Positions 1 through 5,816 are shown, numbered from the stretch's first letter. The stretch is DNA of 6,076 nucleotides from an uncultured beta proteobacterium (GCA_903938955.1 CAJAFJ010000710.1:1-6076); one strand, 5' to 3'. Program-made: numbers and translations. Notes: generated by a model from the sequence alone, not told the origin.

Positions 1-412
1 CCCGGCCTTTGGAGGCGGTGAACAGGTCGTTGCGGCTCGGGTCATAAATGACGGCTTGTTCAATCTTGCCCTTGAACGCCAGCGCGATACTGACGCAGTA
101 CACCGGCAAGCCGTGGATGAAGTTGGTGGTGCCGTCCAGCGGGTCGATGATCCACATGAAATCGGAATCTTGCACCCCATGTTCGCGGCCGGATTCTTCA
201 GCCCAGATACCGTGGTCGGGGTAGGCGGTCAGCAAGGTCTCGATGATGGCGGCTTCAGCGGCCTGGTCGACTTCGGTGACGAAGTCATTGACCTGTTTTT
301 GCGAGATGCGAACTGCCTCGACGTCCAGCGCGGCACGGTTGATGATGGAACCTGCAGCGCGGGCGGCCTTGACGGCCACGTTGATCATGGGATGAAGATT
401 GGGGGATGCCAT
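1..412 (-). CDS. suhB: SuhB inositol-1-monophosphatase, N-terminal 137 residues (cut by the left edge)
   Basis: Cytoplasmic Mg2+-dependent phosphatase that hydrolyses inositol 1-phosphate. In E. coli SuhB also joins the Nus complex that protects rRNA transcription from termination and helps ribosome maturation. Translating the minus strand from the ATG at 412-410 gives an open frame to the edge, starting [20 protein letters not shown], closely like E. coli MHPMLNIAVRAARKAG. Visible metal-site residues are E72 in WAEESG and D90/D93 in the signature DPLDGTTNF (residues 90-98), equivalent to E70, D90 and D93 of human IMPase. [11 protein letters not shown] (123-133) matches the family too. About half of a usual ~265-residue protein is present; the C-terminus lies beyond base 1. 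The start is chosen by homology: no clear Shine-Dalgarno precedes it, only an AT-rich stretch. It is divergent from trmJ, as in E. coli. The antitermination role is inferred from the family. Confidence 0.95.
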   Translation of the reverse strand, partial: MASPNLHPMINVAVKAARAAGSIINRAALDVEAVRISQKQVNDFVTEVDQAAEAAIIETLLTAYPDHGIWAEESGREHGVQDSDFMWIIDPLDGTTNFIHGLPVYCVSIALAFKGKIEQAVIYDPSRNDLFTASKGR

Positions 413-513
413 AAATTTTTAGATGTTTGTGGTGCCGACCGGGAGGTCTGCAACCAGCTAACCAAGAACAGGGGGAGCAGCTGTACGGCGATGCGTGCAG
501 CGACAATAGCTGG

Positions 514-541
514 ATTTTACCCGCCCCGGTCAATTTTCCAA
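514..541 (-). promoter_or_regulatory. Putative sigma-70 promoter for suhB
   Basis: Reading the minus strand, TTGGAA (541-536) is followed after 16 bp by TAAAAT (519-514). This would start transcription near 507 and leave a leader of about 95 nt before the suhB ATG. The -35 matches consensus at 4 of 6 positions (TTGACA) and the -10 at 5 of 6 (TATAAT). It lies immediately upstream of the trmJ start on the other strand. A convincing rightward promoter for trmJ was not found in the same 139-bp region. Prediction from sequence only. Confidence 0.45.
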
Positions 542-551
542 ATTCGAGCCC

Positions 552-1460
552 ATGCAAACACGATTTATTCTGATCAACACCAGTCACGCCGGCAATGTGG
601 GCGCCGCTGCACGCGCCATGAAAACCATGGGCTTTACCGATCTGGTGCTGGTGGCGCCACGCTGGGCCAATGTGCTCAACCGCGAAGAAACCATCCAGCG
701 TGCCAGCGGGGCGCTGGATGTGCTCAAAAATGCCCGCATCGTCGCCACGCTGGACGAAGCGCTGGAGGGCATGACCCATTTGTGCGCCACCGCCATGACG
801 CCGCGCGATTTTGGTCCACCCATGCTGACGCCGCGCGAGCATTTTGAAGCCCTGGCCCACAAGGAGCGTCTGGCACAAGCGGCACGCGGGCAGGCGACCG
901 GTATGGCACCTCTGCACGACGGCAGCGAGTCGGTGTCAGAGGCCCCCTTGCCGCAGCAAGGGGTGGCGTTTCTGTTTGGTTGTGAGCGCTATGGCATGAG
1001 TAACGAAGACGTTTACCGCTGCCATGTGGCCTTGAACATCCCGAGCTCCCCCCAATTTGGCTCGCTCAACCTCGCGGCGGCCTTGCAGGTGGTGGCTTAC
1101 GAATGGCGCCTGGCTTTGGGGGGTTACGGCGATGCCGGTGCTACTGAAGGTGCTGAGCCGGTTGATGCGGCCACCCCGGTAACAGGCGCATCGGCAGAGG
1201 GCTCATCCCGATTTGATCTGCTGGCCGATGCCAGCCAAATGGCGGGCATGCTGGCGCATTGGGAGCGGTCCTTGATTGCGGTGGGTTTTTTGGACCCGCA
1301 GGCGCCCAAGAAATTGATGCCCCGGCTCAACCAGCTGTTCAACCGCGCGGGCCTCACGCAAGGTGAAATTCATATTTTGCGCGGCATCGCCAAAATGATT
1401 GACCCGACCGCGAGCGGTGCCAAGGCCCTGCCAGACACGGCAGCACCTACAAAAAGCTAG
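552..1460 (+). CDS. trmJ: TrmJ, tRNA (cytidine/uridine-2'-O-)-methyltransferase
   Basis: SPOUT-fold methyltransferase that uses S-adenosylmethionine to 2'-O-methylate position 32 of tRNAs (E. coli TrmJ, formerly YfhQ). The sequence shows the three family signatures: NTSHAGNVGAAARAMKTMG (residues 9-27, with R21 equivalent to the essential E. coli R23), LFGCERYGMSNEDVYRCH (141-158), and IPSSPQFGSLNLAAALQVVAYE (163-184), which forms the knotted SAM site. The C-terminal LFNRAGLTQGEIHILRGIA (262-280) matches the E. coli tail. At 302 residues it is longer than E. coli TrmJ (246). The extra length lies in an insert around 107-134, an Ala/Gly/Thr/Glu-rich linker around 192-217, and a short tail; all look like flexible surface segments. 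The start has only a weak GAG upstream. cysE follows after 9 bp, so the two are probably co-transcribed. Divergence from suhB is the same arrangement as in E. coli. Confidence 0.93.
   Translation: MQTRFILINTSHAGNVGAAARAMKTMGFTDLVLVAPRWANVLNREETIQRASGALDVLKNARIVATLDEALEGMTHLCATAMTPRDFGPPMLTPREHFEALAHKERLAQAARGQATGMAPLHDGSESVSEAPLPQQGVAFLFGCERYGMSNEDVYRCHVALNIPSSPQFGSLNLAAALQVVAYEWRLALGGYGDAGATEGAEPVDAATPVTGASAEGSSRFDLLADASQMAGMLAHWERSLIAVGFLDPQAPKKLMPRLNQLFNRAGLTQGEIHILRGIAKMIDPTASGAKALPDTAAPTKS
944..963 (+). repeat. Perfect 8-bp inverted repeat with 4-nt loop inside trmJ
   Basis: CCCCTTGC (944-951), loop CGCA, GCAAGGGG (956-963). It lies in the codons for PLPQQGV, at the end of the insert that E. 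coli TrmJ lacks and just before the conserved LFGCER motif. The pairing is exact. No T-run follows, so it is not an intrinsic terminator. It could be a remnant of a small palindromic insertion or a chance codon effect. Confidence 0.6.
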
Positions 1461-1469
1461 ACTTCATTT

Positions 1470-2243
1470 ATGTTTTCACGACTCCGTTCCGATATTCAAT
1501 GCATTCTTGAGCGCGACCCGGCAGCCCGCACCGCTTGGGAGGTGCTGACGTGCTACCCCGGCTTGCACGCGGTGTTTTTTCACCGGCAGGCCCATTGGTG
1601 CTGGACCCATGGCATGAAGTGGCTGGGTCGGTTTATTTCCCACATCGCCCGTTTTTTCACCGGCATTGAAATCCACCCCGGCGCCAAAATCGGCGAGCGC
1701 GTGTTTTTTGACCACGCCATGGGCGTGGTGGTGGGGGAAACTGCTGAAATTGGCGACGGTTGCACCATTTACCAAGCGGTGACGCTGGGCGGCACCTCGC
1801 TCTACAAAGGCGTCAAACGCCACCCCACGCTGGGACGCAACGTGGTGGTGGGGGCGGGTGCCCAAGTGCTGGGCGGCTTCACGGTAGGCGATGGCGCCAA
1901 GATCGGCTCCAACGCCGTGGTGACCAAGCCGGTGCCCGCAGGCGCTACGGCGGTGGGCAATCCGGCCCGCATCATCCAGGCTGATCTGGATGTGAAGCGC
2001 GAGGAAGCTGCCTCCAAAATGGGTTTCTCAGCCTACGGCGTGACGCAAAACGACGATCCGCTGAGCCAGGCGATGCGCGGCTTGATCGACAACGCGGGCT
2101 CGCAAGAGCACCAGATTGCGATGCTGTGGAAGGCGATTGACATGCTGCAGGCGAATCGCTCCGCGACCGATTGCGTCCCTTGCGACGCTGCGTTGAATGA
2201 GAATTTTGAAGCCGACAGGCTGAATCAGCTGGTCGGTAAATAA
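1470..2243 (+). CDS. cysE: Serine O-acetyltransferase CysE (short EpsC-type)
   Basis: Transfers acetyl from acetyl-CoA to L-serine, giving O-acetylserine, the committed step of cysteine synthesis in the cytoplasm. The 257 residues have a short alpha-helical N-terminus (1-62), then a left-handed beta-helix of hexapeptide repeats (about 66-168): [49 protein letters not shown] and [16 protein letters not shown]82 in FFDHAMG corresponds to catalytic His158 of E. coli CysE. E67 takes the place of Asp143, an exchange I recall as common in short EpsC-type enzymes. After the helix comes an extra, mostly helical tail of about 85 residues with CVPC (235-238), ending LVGK. It therefore lacks the C-terminal Ile with which classical CysE docks into O-acetylserine sulfhydrylase. 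No Shine-Dalgarno is visible upstream of the ATG; translation may depend on trmJ, which ends 9 bp before. It converges on mog with a 7-bp gap. Confidence 0.93.
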   Translation: MFSRLRSDIQCILERDPAARTAWEVLTCYPGLHAVFFHRQAHWCWTHGMKWLGRFISHIARFFTGIEIHPGAKIGERVFFDHAMGVVVGETAEIGDGCTIYQAVTLGGTSLYKGVKRHPTLGRNVVVGAGAQVLGGFTVGDGAKIGSNAVVTKPVPAGATAVGNPARIIQADLDVKREEAASKMGFSAYGVTQNDDPLSQAMRGLIDNAGSQEHQIAMLWKAIDMLQANRSATDCVPCDAALNENFEADRLNQLVGK

Positions 2244-2250
2244 AGCTCAG

Positions 2251-2859
2251 TCAGGCGGCTGTAGGCCGAATCGCTGTTTTGGGCCGAAACGCCTTGCACA
2301 CCTCGTCATGGGTTTCCAGGTAGGGCCCGCCGATCAGGTCCACGCAGTAAGGCACGGCGGCAAAGATGCCGGCCATGATGGATTGGCCCTCGCCATCGCG
2401 CAGGCCTTCCAGCGTCTCTGCAATCGCTTTCGGTTGGCCTGGCAGGTTGATGATCAGGCTCTGGTCGCGAATCACCGCCACTTGACGTGACAGGATCGCA
2501 GTCGGCACAAATTTCAAGCTGATCTGGCGCATTTGTTCGCCAAACCCCGGCATCTCCTTGTGCGCCACCGCCAGCGTGGCCTCAGGTGTGACATCGCGCA
2601 GGGCAGGGCCGGTGCCGCCGGTGGTCAGCACCAATGCGCAGCCAGCATCGACCAGCTCAATCAACGTGGCGCTGATGGTGGCTTGCTCGTCCGGGATCAG
2701 GCGTGGCTCAAACTGCAGCGGGTTTTTCAGGGCGCGGGTCAACCAGTCTTGCAGGGCCGGCAAGCCTTTGTCCACGTAGACGCCGGTGGACGCCCGGTCG
2801 CTGATGGACACGATGCCAATTTTGACCGGATCGAAGGTGACAGTGAGTGGGGTCGTCAT
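2251..2859 (-). CDS. mog: Molybdopterin adenylyltransferase MogA
   Basis: Activates molybdopterin by adenylation (MPT + ATP to MPT-AMP) before MoeA inserts molybdate; cytoplasmic, molybdenum cofactor pathway. From the chosen start the protein has 202 residues (E. coli MogA 195) and is very similar throughout: KIGIVSISDRAS (13-24), RLIPDEQA (53-60), LTTGGTGPALRDVTPEAT (78-95), MPGFGEQMRQISLKFVPTAILSRQ (103-126) and NLPGQPKAIAETLEG (138-152). D57 and D89 correspond to the functionally important Asp49 and Asp82 of E. coli. The frame is open further upstream to an ATG at 2898, adding 13 residues (MGAPPLRCFRKIA) with no family counterpart. The inner ATG is preferred because AGGA lies 8 nt before it and homology begins there. 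It lies 51 bp downstream of darP on the same strand, probably co-transcribed. No other cofactor gene is nearby. Confidence 0.95.
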   Translation of the reverse strand: MTTPLTVTFDPVKIGIVSISDRASTGVYVDKGLPALQDWLTRALKNPLQFEPRLIPDEQATISATLIELVDAGCALVLTTGGTGPALRDVTPEATLAVAHKEMPGFGEQMRQISLKFVPTAILSRQVAVIRDQSLIINLPGQPKAIAETLEGLRDGEGQSIMAGIFAAVPYCVDLIGGPYLETHDEVCKAFRPKTAIRPTAA

Positions 2860-2867
2860 CGCAATTT

Positions 2868-2871
2868 TCCT
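2868..2871 (-). promoter_or_regulatory. Ribosome binding site that decides the mog start
   Basis: On the minus strand AGGA lies 8 nt upstream of the ATG at 2859-2857. This supports that ATG over the one at 2898, which would sit 12 bp from the darP stop. Confidence 0.65.
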
Positions 2872-2910
2872 GAAGCAACGCAGGGGCGGTGCGCCCATGC
2901 GACGCGGGGT

Positions 2911-3525
2911 TTATTCAGCCGGTTCGTCGTCCGCCAGTTGCTCACGCACCATCTGAAAGATGTCGCGGTAGGCGCGGCCATGGCGCACGGCTTCACCGGG
3001 TTGCGCCGGAACCGCATCTTTGCGGGCCTGGCGAATCAGGGCGCGCAGTTGTTGCGAGTCGGTGTCGGGGCATTTGATGAGCCACTCGCCGAAAGCCTCG
3101 TCATTGGCCATCAACCGGTCACGCCAGGTCTCGGCCAGGTGAAGCACCAGGTTGTCATGCGCGGAGCCGCTGAATTGATCGGACACGGCGGCGCGGACAG
3201 CTTCCAGCGTCTCGGGGTCAAGCAGGCGCATTTGCTTGCCGATGAACTGCATCTGGCGGCGCTTGCCTTCAAAGTTGGTGATGCGGTTGGCTTCGACCAC
3301 GGCGTCCTTGAGTTTTTCGGTCAAGGGCAGCCGCTTCATCCACGCGGCGCGCAGCGTCAGCAGGTCTTCACCCAGCTTTTGCAGCTCCAGGCTTTCGCGT
3401 TTGAGATCGGTGCGGCTTTGGTCGTCAGTGCCTTTGAGCTCGCGTTTGAGTTCGAGGTCGCGTTCGCTGCCTTCGGCGACGAATTCACCTCTGACGAAGT
3501 AGCCTTTTTTGAATTTGCGTGACAT
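2911..3525 (-). CDS. darP: DarP (YjgA), ribosome maturation factor
   Basis: Small helical protein that binds late 50S assembly intermediates. In E. coli DarP/YjgA assists peptidyl-transferase-centre maturation. From the chosen ATG it has 204 residues (E. coli 183). The conserved core is clear: ESLELQKLGEDLL (44-56), IPL-like RLPLTEKLKDAV (65-76), EGKRRQMQFIGKQMR (86-100), ETWRDRLM (132-139), DTDSQQLRALIRQARKD (154-170) and the C-terminal RAYRDIFQMVREQ (184-196). The N-terminus is basic (MSRKFKKGYF) instead of acidic as in E. coli. An upstream in-frame TTG at 3570 would add 15 hydrophobic residues, but it overlaps the likely promoter and has no family match, so the ATG at 3525 is used. No strong Shine-Dalgarno is visible. 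It is divergent from pmbA, the same neighbour as in E. coli, and lies upstream of mog on the same strand. Confidence 0.92.
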   Translation of the reverse strand: MSRKFKKGYFVRGEFVAEGSERDLELKRELKGTDDQSRTDLKRESLELQKLGEDLLTLRAAWMKRLPLTEKLKDAVVEANRITNFEGKRRQMQFIGKQMRLLDPETLEAVRAAVSDQFSGSAHDNLVLHLAETWRDRLMANDEAFGEWLIKCPDTDSQQLRALIRQARKDAVPAQPGEAVRHGRAYRDIFQMVREQLADDEPAE

Positions 3526-3571
3526 GGTAGGGAAAATGAGAGAGACGGGCACAGCGTGCCACAGAGCCAAG

Positions 3572-3577
3572 TATCAT
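3572..3577 (+). promoter_or_regulatory. Possible -10 element of pmbA
   Basis: TATCAT reads rightward 10 bp before the pmbA ATG at 3588, with no good -35 (GCACAG at the right distance). If used, transcription would start within a few bases of the start codon, giving a leaderless or nearly leaderless mRNA, consistent with the absence of a Shine-Dalgarno. It overlaps the minus-strand TATGAT, so the two genes would compete for the same bases. Confidence 0.25.
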
Positions 3578-3601
3578 AGCCGCCGATATGAAGAAACCCA
3601 A
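3573..3601 (-). promoter_or_regulatory. Putative darP promoter, overlapping the start of pmbA
   Basis: On the minus strand TTGGGT (3601-3596) is followed after 17 bp by TATGAT (3578-3573), giving a start near 3566 and a leader of about 40 nt. The -10 matches consensus at 5 of 6 positions; the -35 matches mainly in TTG. The -35 lies within the first codons of pmbA. The -10 overlaps, on the other strand, the only -10-like motif of pmbA. Prediction only. Confidence 0.4.
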
Positions 3602-4982
3602 TACGACCCCCACCCCGTCCTGCGCTGACACCGGCTTCAGCTACAGCCGCCCCTATTTTGAGGCATTGGTGGACACCGCCCTGGCCCATGCCAAGAAGCT
3701 CGGTGCCACCGATGCGGGTGCAGAGGCGTCTGAAGGGTGCGGCCTGAGCGTGTCTGTGCGCAAAGGCGAACTGGAGAACGTCGAGCGCAACCGCGACAAG
3801 TCGCTGGGCGTCACGGTGTACGTCGGCAAACGCCGGGGCAATGCCAGTACCTCGGACTTTTCCAACGCGGCGATTCAACAAACGGTGCAGGCCGCGTATG
3901 ACATTGCACGTTTCACGGCGGCCGACCCGACGGCCGGTTTGCCCAGTGCCAAAGACGTGGCGACCGAGTCCAAGCAGCGCACCGATCTGGATTTGTTTTA
4001 TCCCTGGGCTGTGACCAGCGAGCAGGCGGCCGAGTTGGCCATGGTCTGCGAAGCGGCCGCCTTGCAGACGGACAAGCGCATCACCAACAGCGAAGGCGCC
4101 AGCGTGTCGGCGCAGCAGTCGCATTTTTTCAGTGCCCACACGCGCGGCTTTCGCGGCGGCTATGCCAGTTCGCGCCACTCGCTGTCGGTGTCGCCCATTG
4201 CCGGCAAGGGCGACGACATGCAGCGCGATGCCTGGTACAGCTCCATGCGCAACGCGAATGATTTAGCCTCACCCGAAGCGGTGGGGCGCTATGCCGCCGA
4301 GCGAGCGTTGAGCCGCCTGAAGTCGCGCAAGATTGCCACCACCGAATGCCCGGTATTGTTTGAATCGCCGTTGGCCGCCGGTTTGCTGGGCAGTTTTGTG
4401 CAGGCCATCAGTGGCGGCGCCTTGTACCGCAAGAGTTCATTTTTGCTGGACTCGCTGGGCAAGCAGGTGTTGCCCAAGCACATTGATATTCTGGAAGATC
4501 CGTTTGTCAAACGCGGTAAAGGCAGCTCGCCGTTTGATGACGAGGGCGTCAAGGTCAAGGCGCGCCAAGTGGTTGAAGCCGGTTGCGTGCAAGGCTATTT
4601 TCTGGGCAGCTACTCGGCCCGCAAATTGGGCATGAAGACCACCGGCAACGCGGGTGGTTCGCACAACCTGGTGCTGCGCTCGCGCCACACCCGTGCAGGC
4701 GACGACCTCGACGCCATGATCCGCAAACTCGGCACCGGCCTGCTGGTCACCGAGCTGATGGGCCAAGGCGTGAACTACGTCACCGGCGACTATTCACGCG
4801 GTGCCAGCGGCTTCTGGGTCGAAAACGGCCGCATTGCCTATCCGGTGCATGAGATCACCATTGCTGGCAATATGAAGGCCATGCTCAAGGGCATCAAGGC
4901 CGTGGGTGCCGACACCTACAACTACGGTGCCAAGACCATCGGTTCGGTCCTGATCAACCGCATGAAGGTCGCAGGGAGTTAA
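3588..4982 (+). CDS. pmbA: PmbA/TldE, non-metal subunit of the TldD/TldE metalloprotease
   Basis: Partner of TldD in a cytoplasmic heterodimeric protease. In E. coli it trims the leader of the microcin B17 precursor and degrades CcdA. The 464 residues (E. coli 450) cover the whole family: N-terminal domain with VSVRKGELENVERNRDKSLGVTVYVGKRRGNAST (55-88) and SVSPIAGKGDDMQRDAWYS (200-218), then the C-terminal barrel with VLFESPLAAGLLGSF (256-270), GNAGGSHNL (353-361), GTGLLVTELMGQGVNYVTGDYSRGASGFWVENG (382-414) and HEITIAGNMK (421-430). It has no HExxxH zinc motif, which identifies it as TldE and not TldD; TldD is not in the window. No Shine-Dalgarno precedes the ATG, which is nevertheless the only sensible start between the darP promoter and the conserved region. 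It is divergent from darP and converges on yqeY, the two stop codons being adjacent. Confidence 0.95.
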   Translation: MKKPNTTPTPSCADTGFSYSRPYFEALVDTALAHAKKLGATDAGAEASEGCGLSVSVRKGELENVERNRDKSLGVTVYVGKRRGNASTSDFSNAAIQQTVQAAYDIARFTAADPTAGLPSAKDVATESKQRTDLDLFYPWAVTSEQAAELAMVCEAAALQTDKRITNSEGASVSAQQSHFFSAHTRGFRGGYASSRHSLSVSPIAGKGDDMQRDAWYSSMRNANDLASPEAVGRYAAERALSRLKSRKIATTECPVLFESPLAAGLLGSFVQAISGGALYRKSSFLLDSLGKQVLPKHIDILEDPFVKRGKGSSPFDDEGVKVKARQVVEAGCVQGYFLGSYSARKLGMKTTGNAGGSHNLVLRSRHTRAGDDLDAMIRKLGTGLLVTELMGQGVNYVTGDYSRGASGFWVENGRIAYPVHEITIAGNMKAMLKGIKAVGADTYNYGAKTIGSVLINRMKVAGS

Positions 4983-4986
4983 TTAA
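4979..4986. other. TTAATTAA palindrome formed by two abutting stop codons
   Basis: The pmbA TAA occupies 4980-4982 and the yqeY TAA occupies 4985-4983 on the other strand, so no base separates the genes. The junction is an 8-bp AT-only palindrome in GC-rich sequence. No hairpin with a T-run is visible, so neither gene has an obvious terminator here. Confidence 0.8.
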
Positions 4987-5444
4987 CCCGCCAGCGCGGC
5001 TTTAACGGCGGCTGAAATTTGGCCCATCTCGGCCTTGCCGGCCAGGCGGGTCTTGGCGGCGCCCATCACCTTGCCCATGTCGCCCGGGCCCGCGTTGCGG
5101 CCCAGTTCAACCGCCAACTCGGCGACGATGGCTTTCACCTCGGTACCGACTTCTTCGGCGCTCAGGCGCTGCGGCAGGTAAACCTCCAGCACCTTGATCT
5201 CGGCGGCTTCTTTGTCGGCCAGGTCCATGCGGTTGGCTTGGGTGAAGGCTGTGATCGAGTCTTTGCGTTGCTTGATGAGTTTGTCGACGATGGCGATCAT
5301 GATGGTGTCGTCGATCACAACGCGTTCATCCACTTCTTTTTGCTTGGCAGCCGCCAACAGCAAACGGATGGTGCCCAGGCGCTCGCTGTCTTTGGCGCGC
5401 ATGGCGGTTTTCATGTCTTCGGTGATTTGGTCTTTGAGTGACAT
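4983..5444 (-). CDS. yqeY: YqeY, GatB/YqeY-domain protein
   Basis: Small cytoplasmic helical protein related to the C-terminal tRNA-binding tail of GatB, the amidotransferase subunit. Its own function is not established; a link to tRNA or translation is an inference from that domain. The 153 residues match the usual YqeY length of about 150. Recognisable parts are MSLKDQITEDMKTAMRAKDSERLGTIRLLLAA (1-32), KQRKDSITAFTQANRMDLADKEAAEIKVLEVYLPQ (58-92) and the C-terminal GPGDMGKVMGAAKTRLAGKAEMGQIS (119-144). A good Shine-Dalgarno, AAGGA (5458-5454), lies 9 nt before the ATG, one of only two clear ones in the window. It follows rpsU on the same strand but behind a strong terminator, and no convincing promoter is visible in the 45 nt between terminator and start. 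Expression may rely on read-through. I recall many relatives with dnaG and rpoD after yqeY; here pmbA follows in convergent orientation. Confidence 0.92.
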   Translation of the reverse strand: MSLKDQITEDMKTAMRAKDSERLGTIRLLLAAAKQKEVDERVVIDDTIMIAIVDKLIKQRKDSITAFTQANRMDLADKEAAEIKVLEVYLPQRLSAEEVGTEVKAIVAELAVELGRNAGPGDMGKVMGAAKTRLAGKAEMGQISAAVKAALAG

Positions 5445-5489
5445 TGGGTGGCGTCCTTAAGGTGTGAGGGGGGAATGGCGATCAGGCAT

Positions 5490-5528
5490 AAAAAAAGCCC
5501 ACCTGAGCGTCCCCGGTGAGCTTTTTTT
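5490..5528 (-). terminator. Intrinsic terminator of rpsU (strand-asymmetric)
   Basis: Arms 5490-5503 and 5515-5528 pair around an 11-nt loop, with a run of seven T at the 3' end on either strand. On the plus strand one of the 14 pairs is a C.A mismatch. On the minus strand that pair becomes U.G, so the RNA stem is unbroken. It is therefore best suited to stop leftward transcription from rpsU. It could also stop rightward antisense transcription. Confidence 0.85.
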
Positions 5529-5553
5529 GAGCCTTTGCAGACTCTGACCCAGT

Positions 5554-5594
5554 AGGGCAGCTTGGCTTCGTTAGATGTAACGAGCGGCTGTCCT
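5554..5594 (-). repeat. Nested inverted repeat in the rpsU 3' UTR
   Basis: An inner perfect 6-bp stem TCGTTA/TAACGA (5568-5573 and 5578-5583, loop GATG) sits inside an outer 8-bp stem AGGGCAGC/GCTGTCCT (5554-5561 and 5587-5594) with one mismatch (G.U on the plus-strand RNA, A.C on the minus). It lies between the rpsU stop and the terminator, with no T-run of its own. It could protect the 3' end or be a processing site; function unknown. Confidence 0.5.
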
Positions 5595-5603
5595 GCAAGG
5601 TTT

Positions 5604-5816
5604 TTAGTACATCTTCTTGGGCAACTGCATGGCGCGAATGCGCTTGTAGTTGCGCTTGACGGCAGCTGCCTTCTTGCGCTTGCGCTCAGCAGTTGGCTTT
5701 TCGTAGAACTCGCGTGCGCGCAAGTCAGTCAAAAGGCCGAGCTTTTCAATGGTGCGCTTGAAGCGGCGAAGGGCTACGTCAAAGGGTTCGTTCTCTTTTA
5801 CACGGATGGTTGTCAT
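5604..5816 (-). CDS. rpsU: 30S ribosomal protein bS21
   Basis: Last-assembling small-subunit protein. It sits near the anti-Shine-Dalgarno end of 16S rRNA on the platform and aids translation initiation. The 70 residues are full length for the family: [21 protein letters not shown], then [32 protein letters not shown] and the C-terminal [12 protein letters not shown]. About a third of residues are Arg or Lys, fitting an rRNA-binding helix. Notably no Shine-Dalgarno precedes its own start: the nearest GGA is 12 nt away. Instead a short leader frame ends on its ATG as TAATG. It has its own perfect -10 box about 125 bp upstream and a strong terminator downstream, so it is mainly a single-gene transcript, with yqeY as a possible read-through partner. 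In E. coli rpsU is followed by dnaG-rpoD, and a terminator lies between rpsU and dnaG; here dnaG and rpoD are absent. Confidence 0.98.
   Translation of the reverse strand: MTTIRVKENEPFDVALRRFKRTIEKLGLLTDLRAREFYEKPTAERKRKKAAAVKRNYKRIRAMQLPKKMY

Noticed and set aside
413..551. A rightward promoter for trmJ in the suhB-trmJ gap.
   Set aside because: Only weak hexamer pairs such as TTTACC/CAAATT were found, overlapping the suhB promoter; not supportable.
56..847. A 263-codon plus-strand frame across suhB and the start of trmJ.
   Set aside because: Antisense to the clear suhB frame and out of phase with trmJ; its translation has no conserved motif.
285..917. A 210-codon minus-strand frame antisense to trmJ and running into suhB in another phase.
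   Set aside because: It conflicts with the true suhB frame and the trmJ frame, and its product is low-information Arg/His/Gly-rich sequence.
2240..2275. A possible terminator between cysE and mog (CGGC/GCCG pairing).
   Set aside because: Only 4 bp of stem, inside the mog coding end, and no T-run directly after it.
2860..2898. A longer MogA starting at the ATG at 2898.
   Set aside because: The 13 added residues have no family counterpart, whereas the inner ATG has AGGA 8 nt upstream.
2533..3522. A 329-codon open frame on the plus strand running antisense through mog and darP.
   Set aside because: Both minus-strand genes are clear family members. The frame has no ribosome binding site and no recognisable motif, and long antisense frames are expected in GC-rich genes.
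3526..3570. A longer DarP starting at a TTG at 3570, giving a hydrophobic N-terminus.
   Set aside because: It would start at or before the inferred transcription start, uses a rare start codon, and DarP is a cytoplasmic ribosome factor without a signal peptide.
3357..4178. A 273-codon minus-strand frame across the start of pmbA and darP.
   Set aside because: Shadow of pmbA and darP codon bias; it crosses the divergent promoter region and matches no family.
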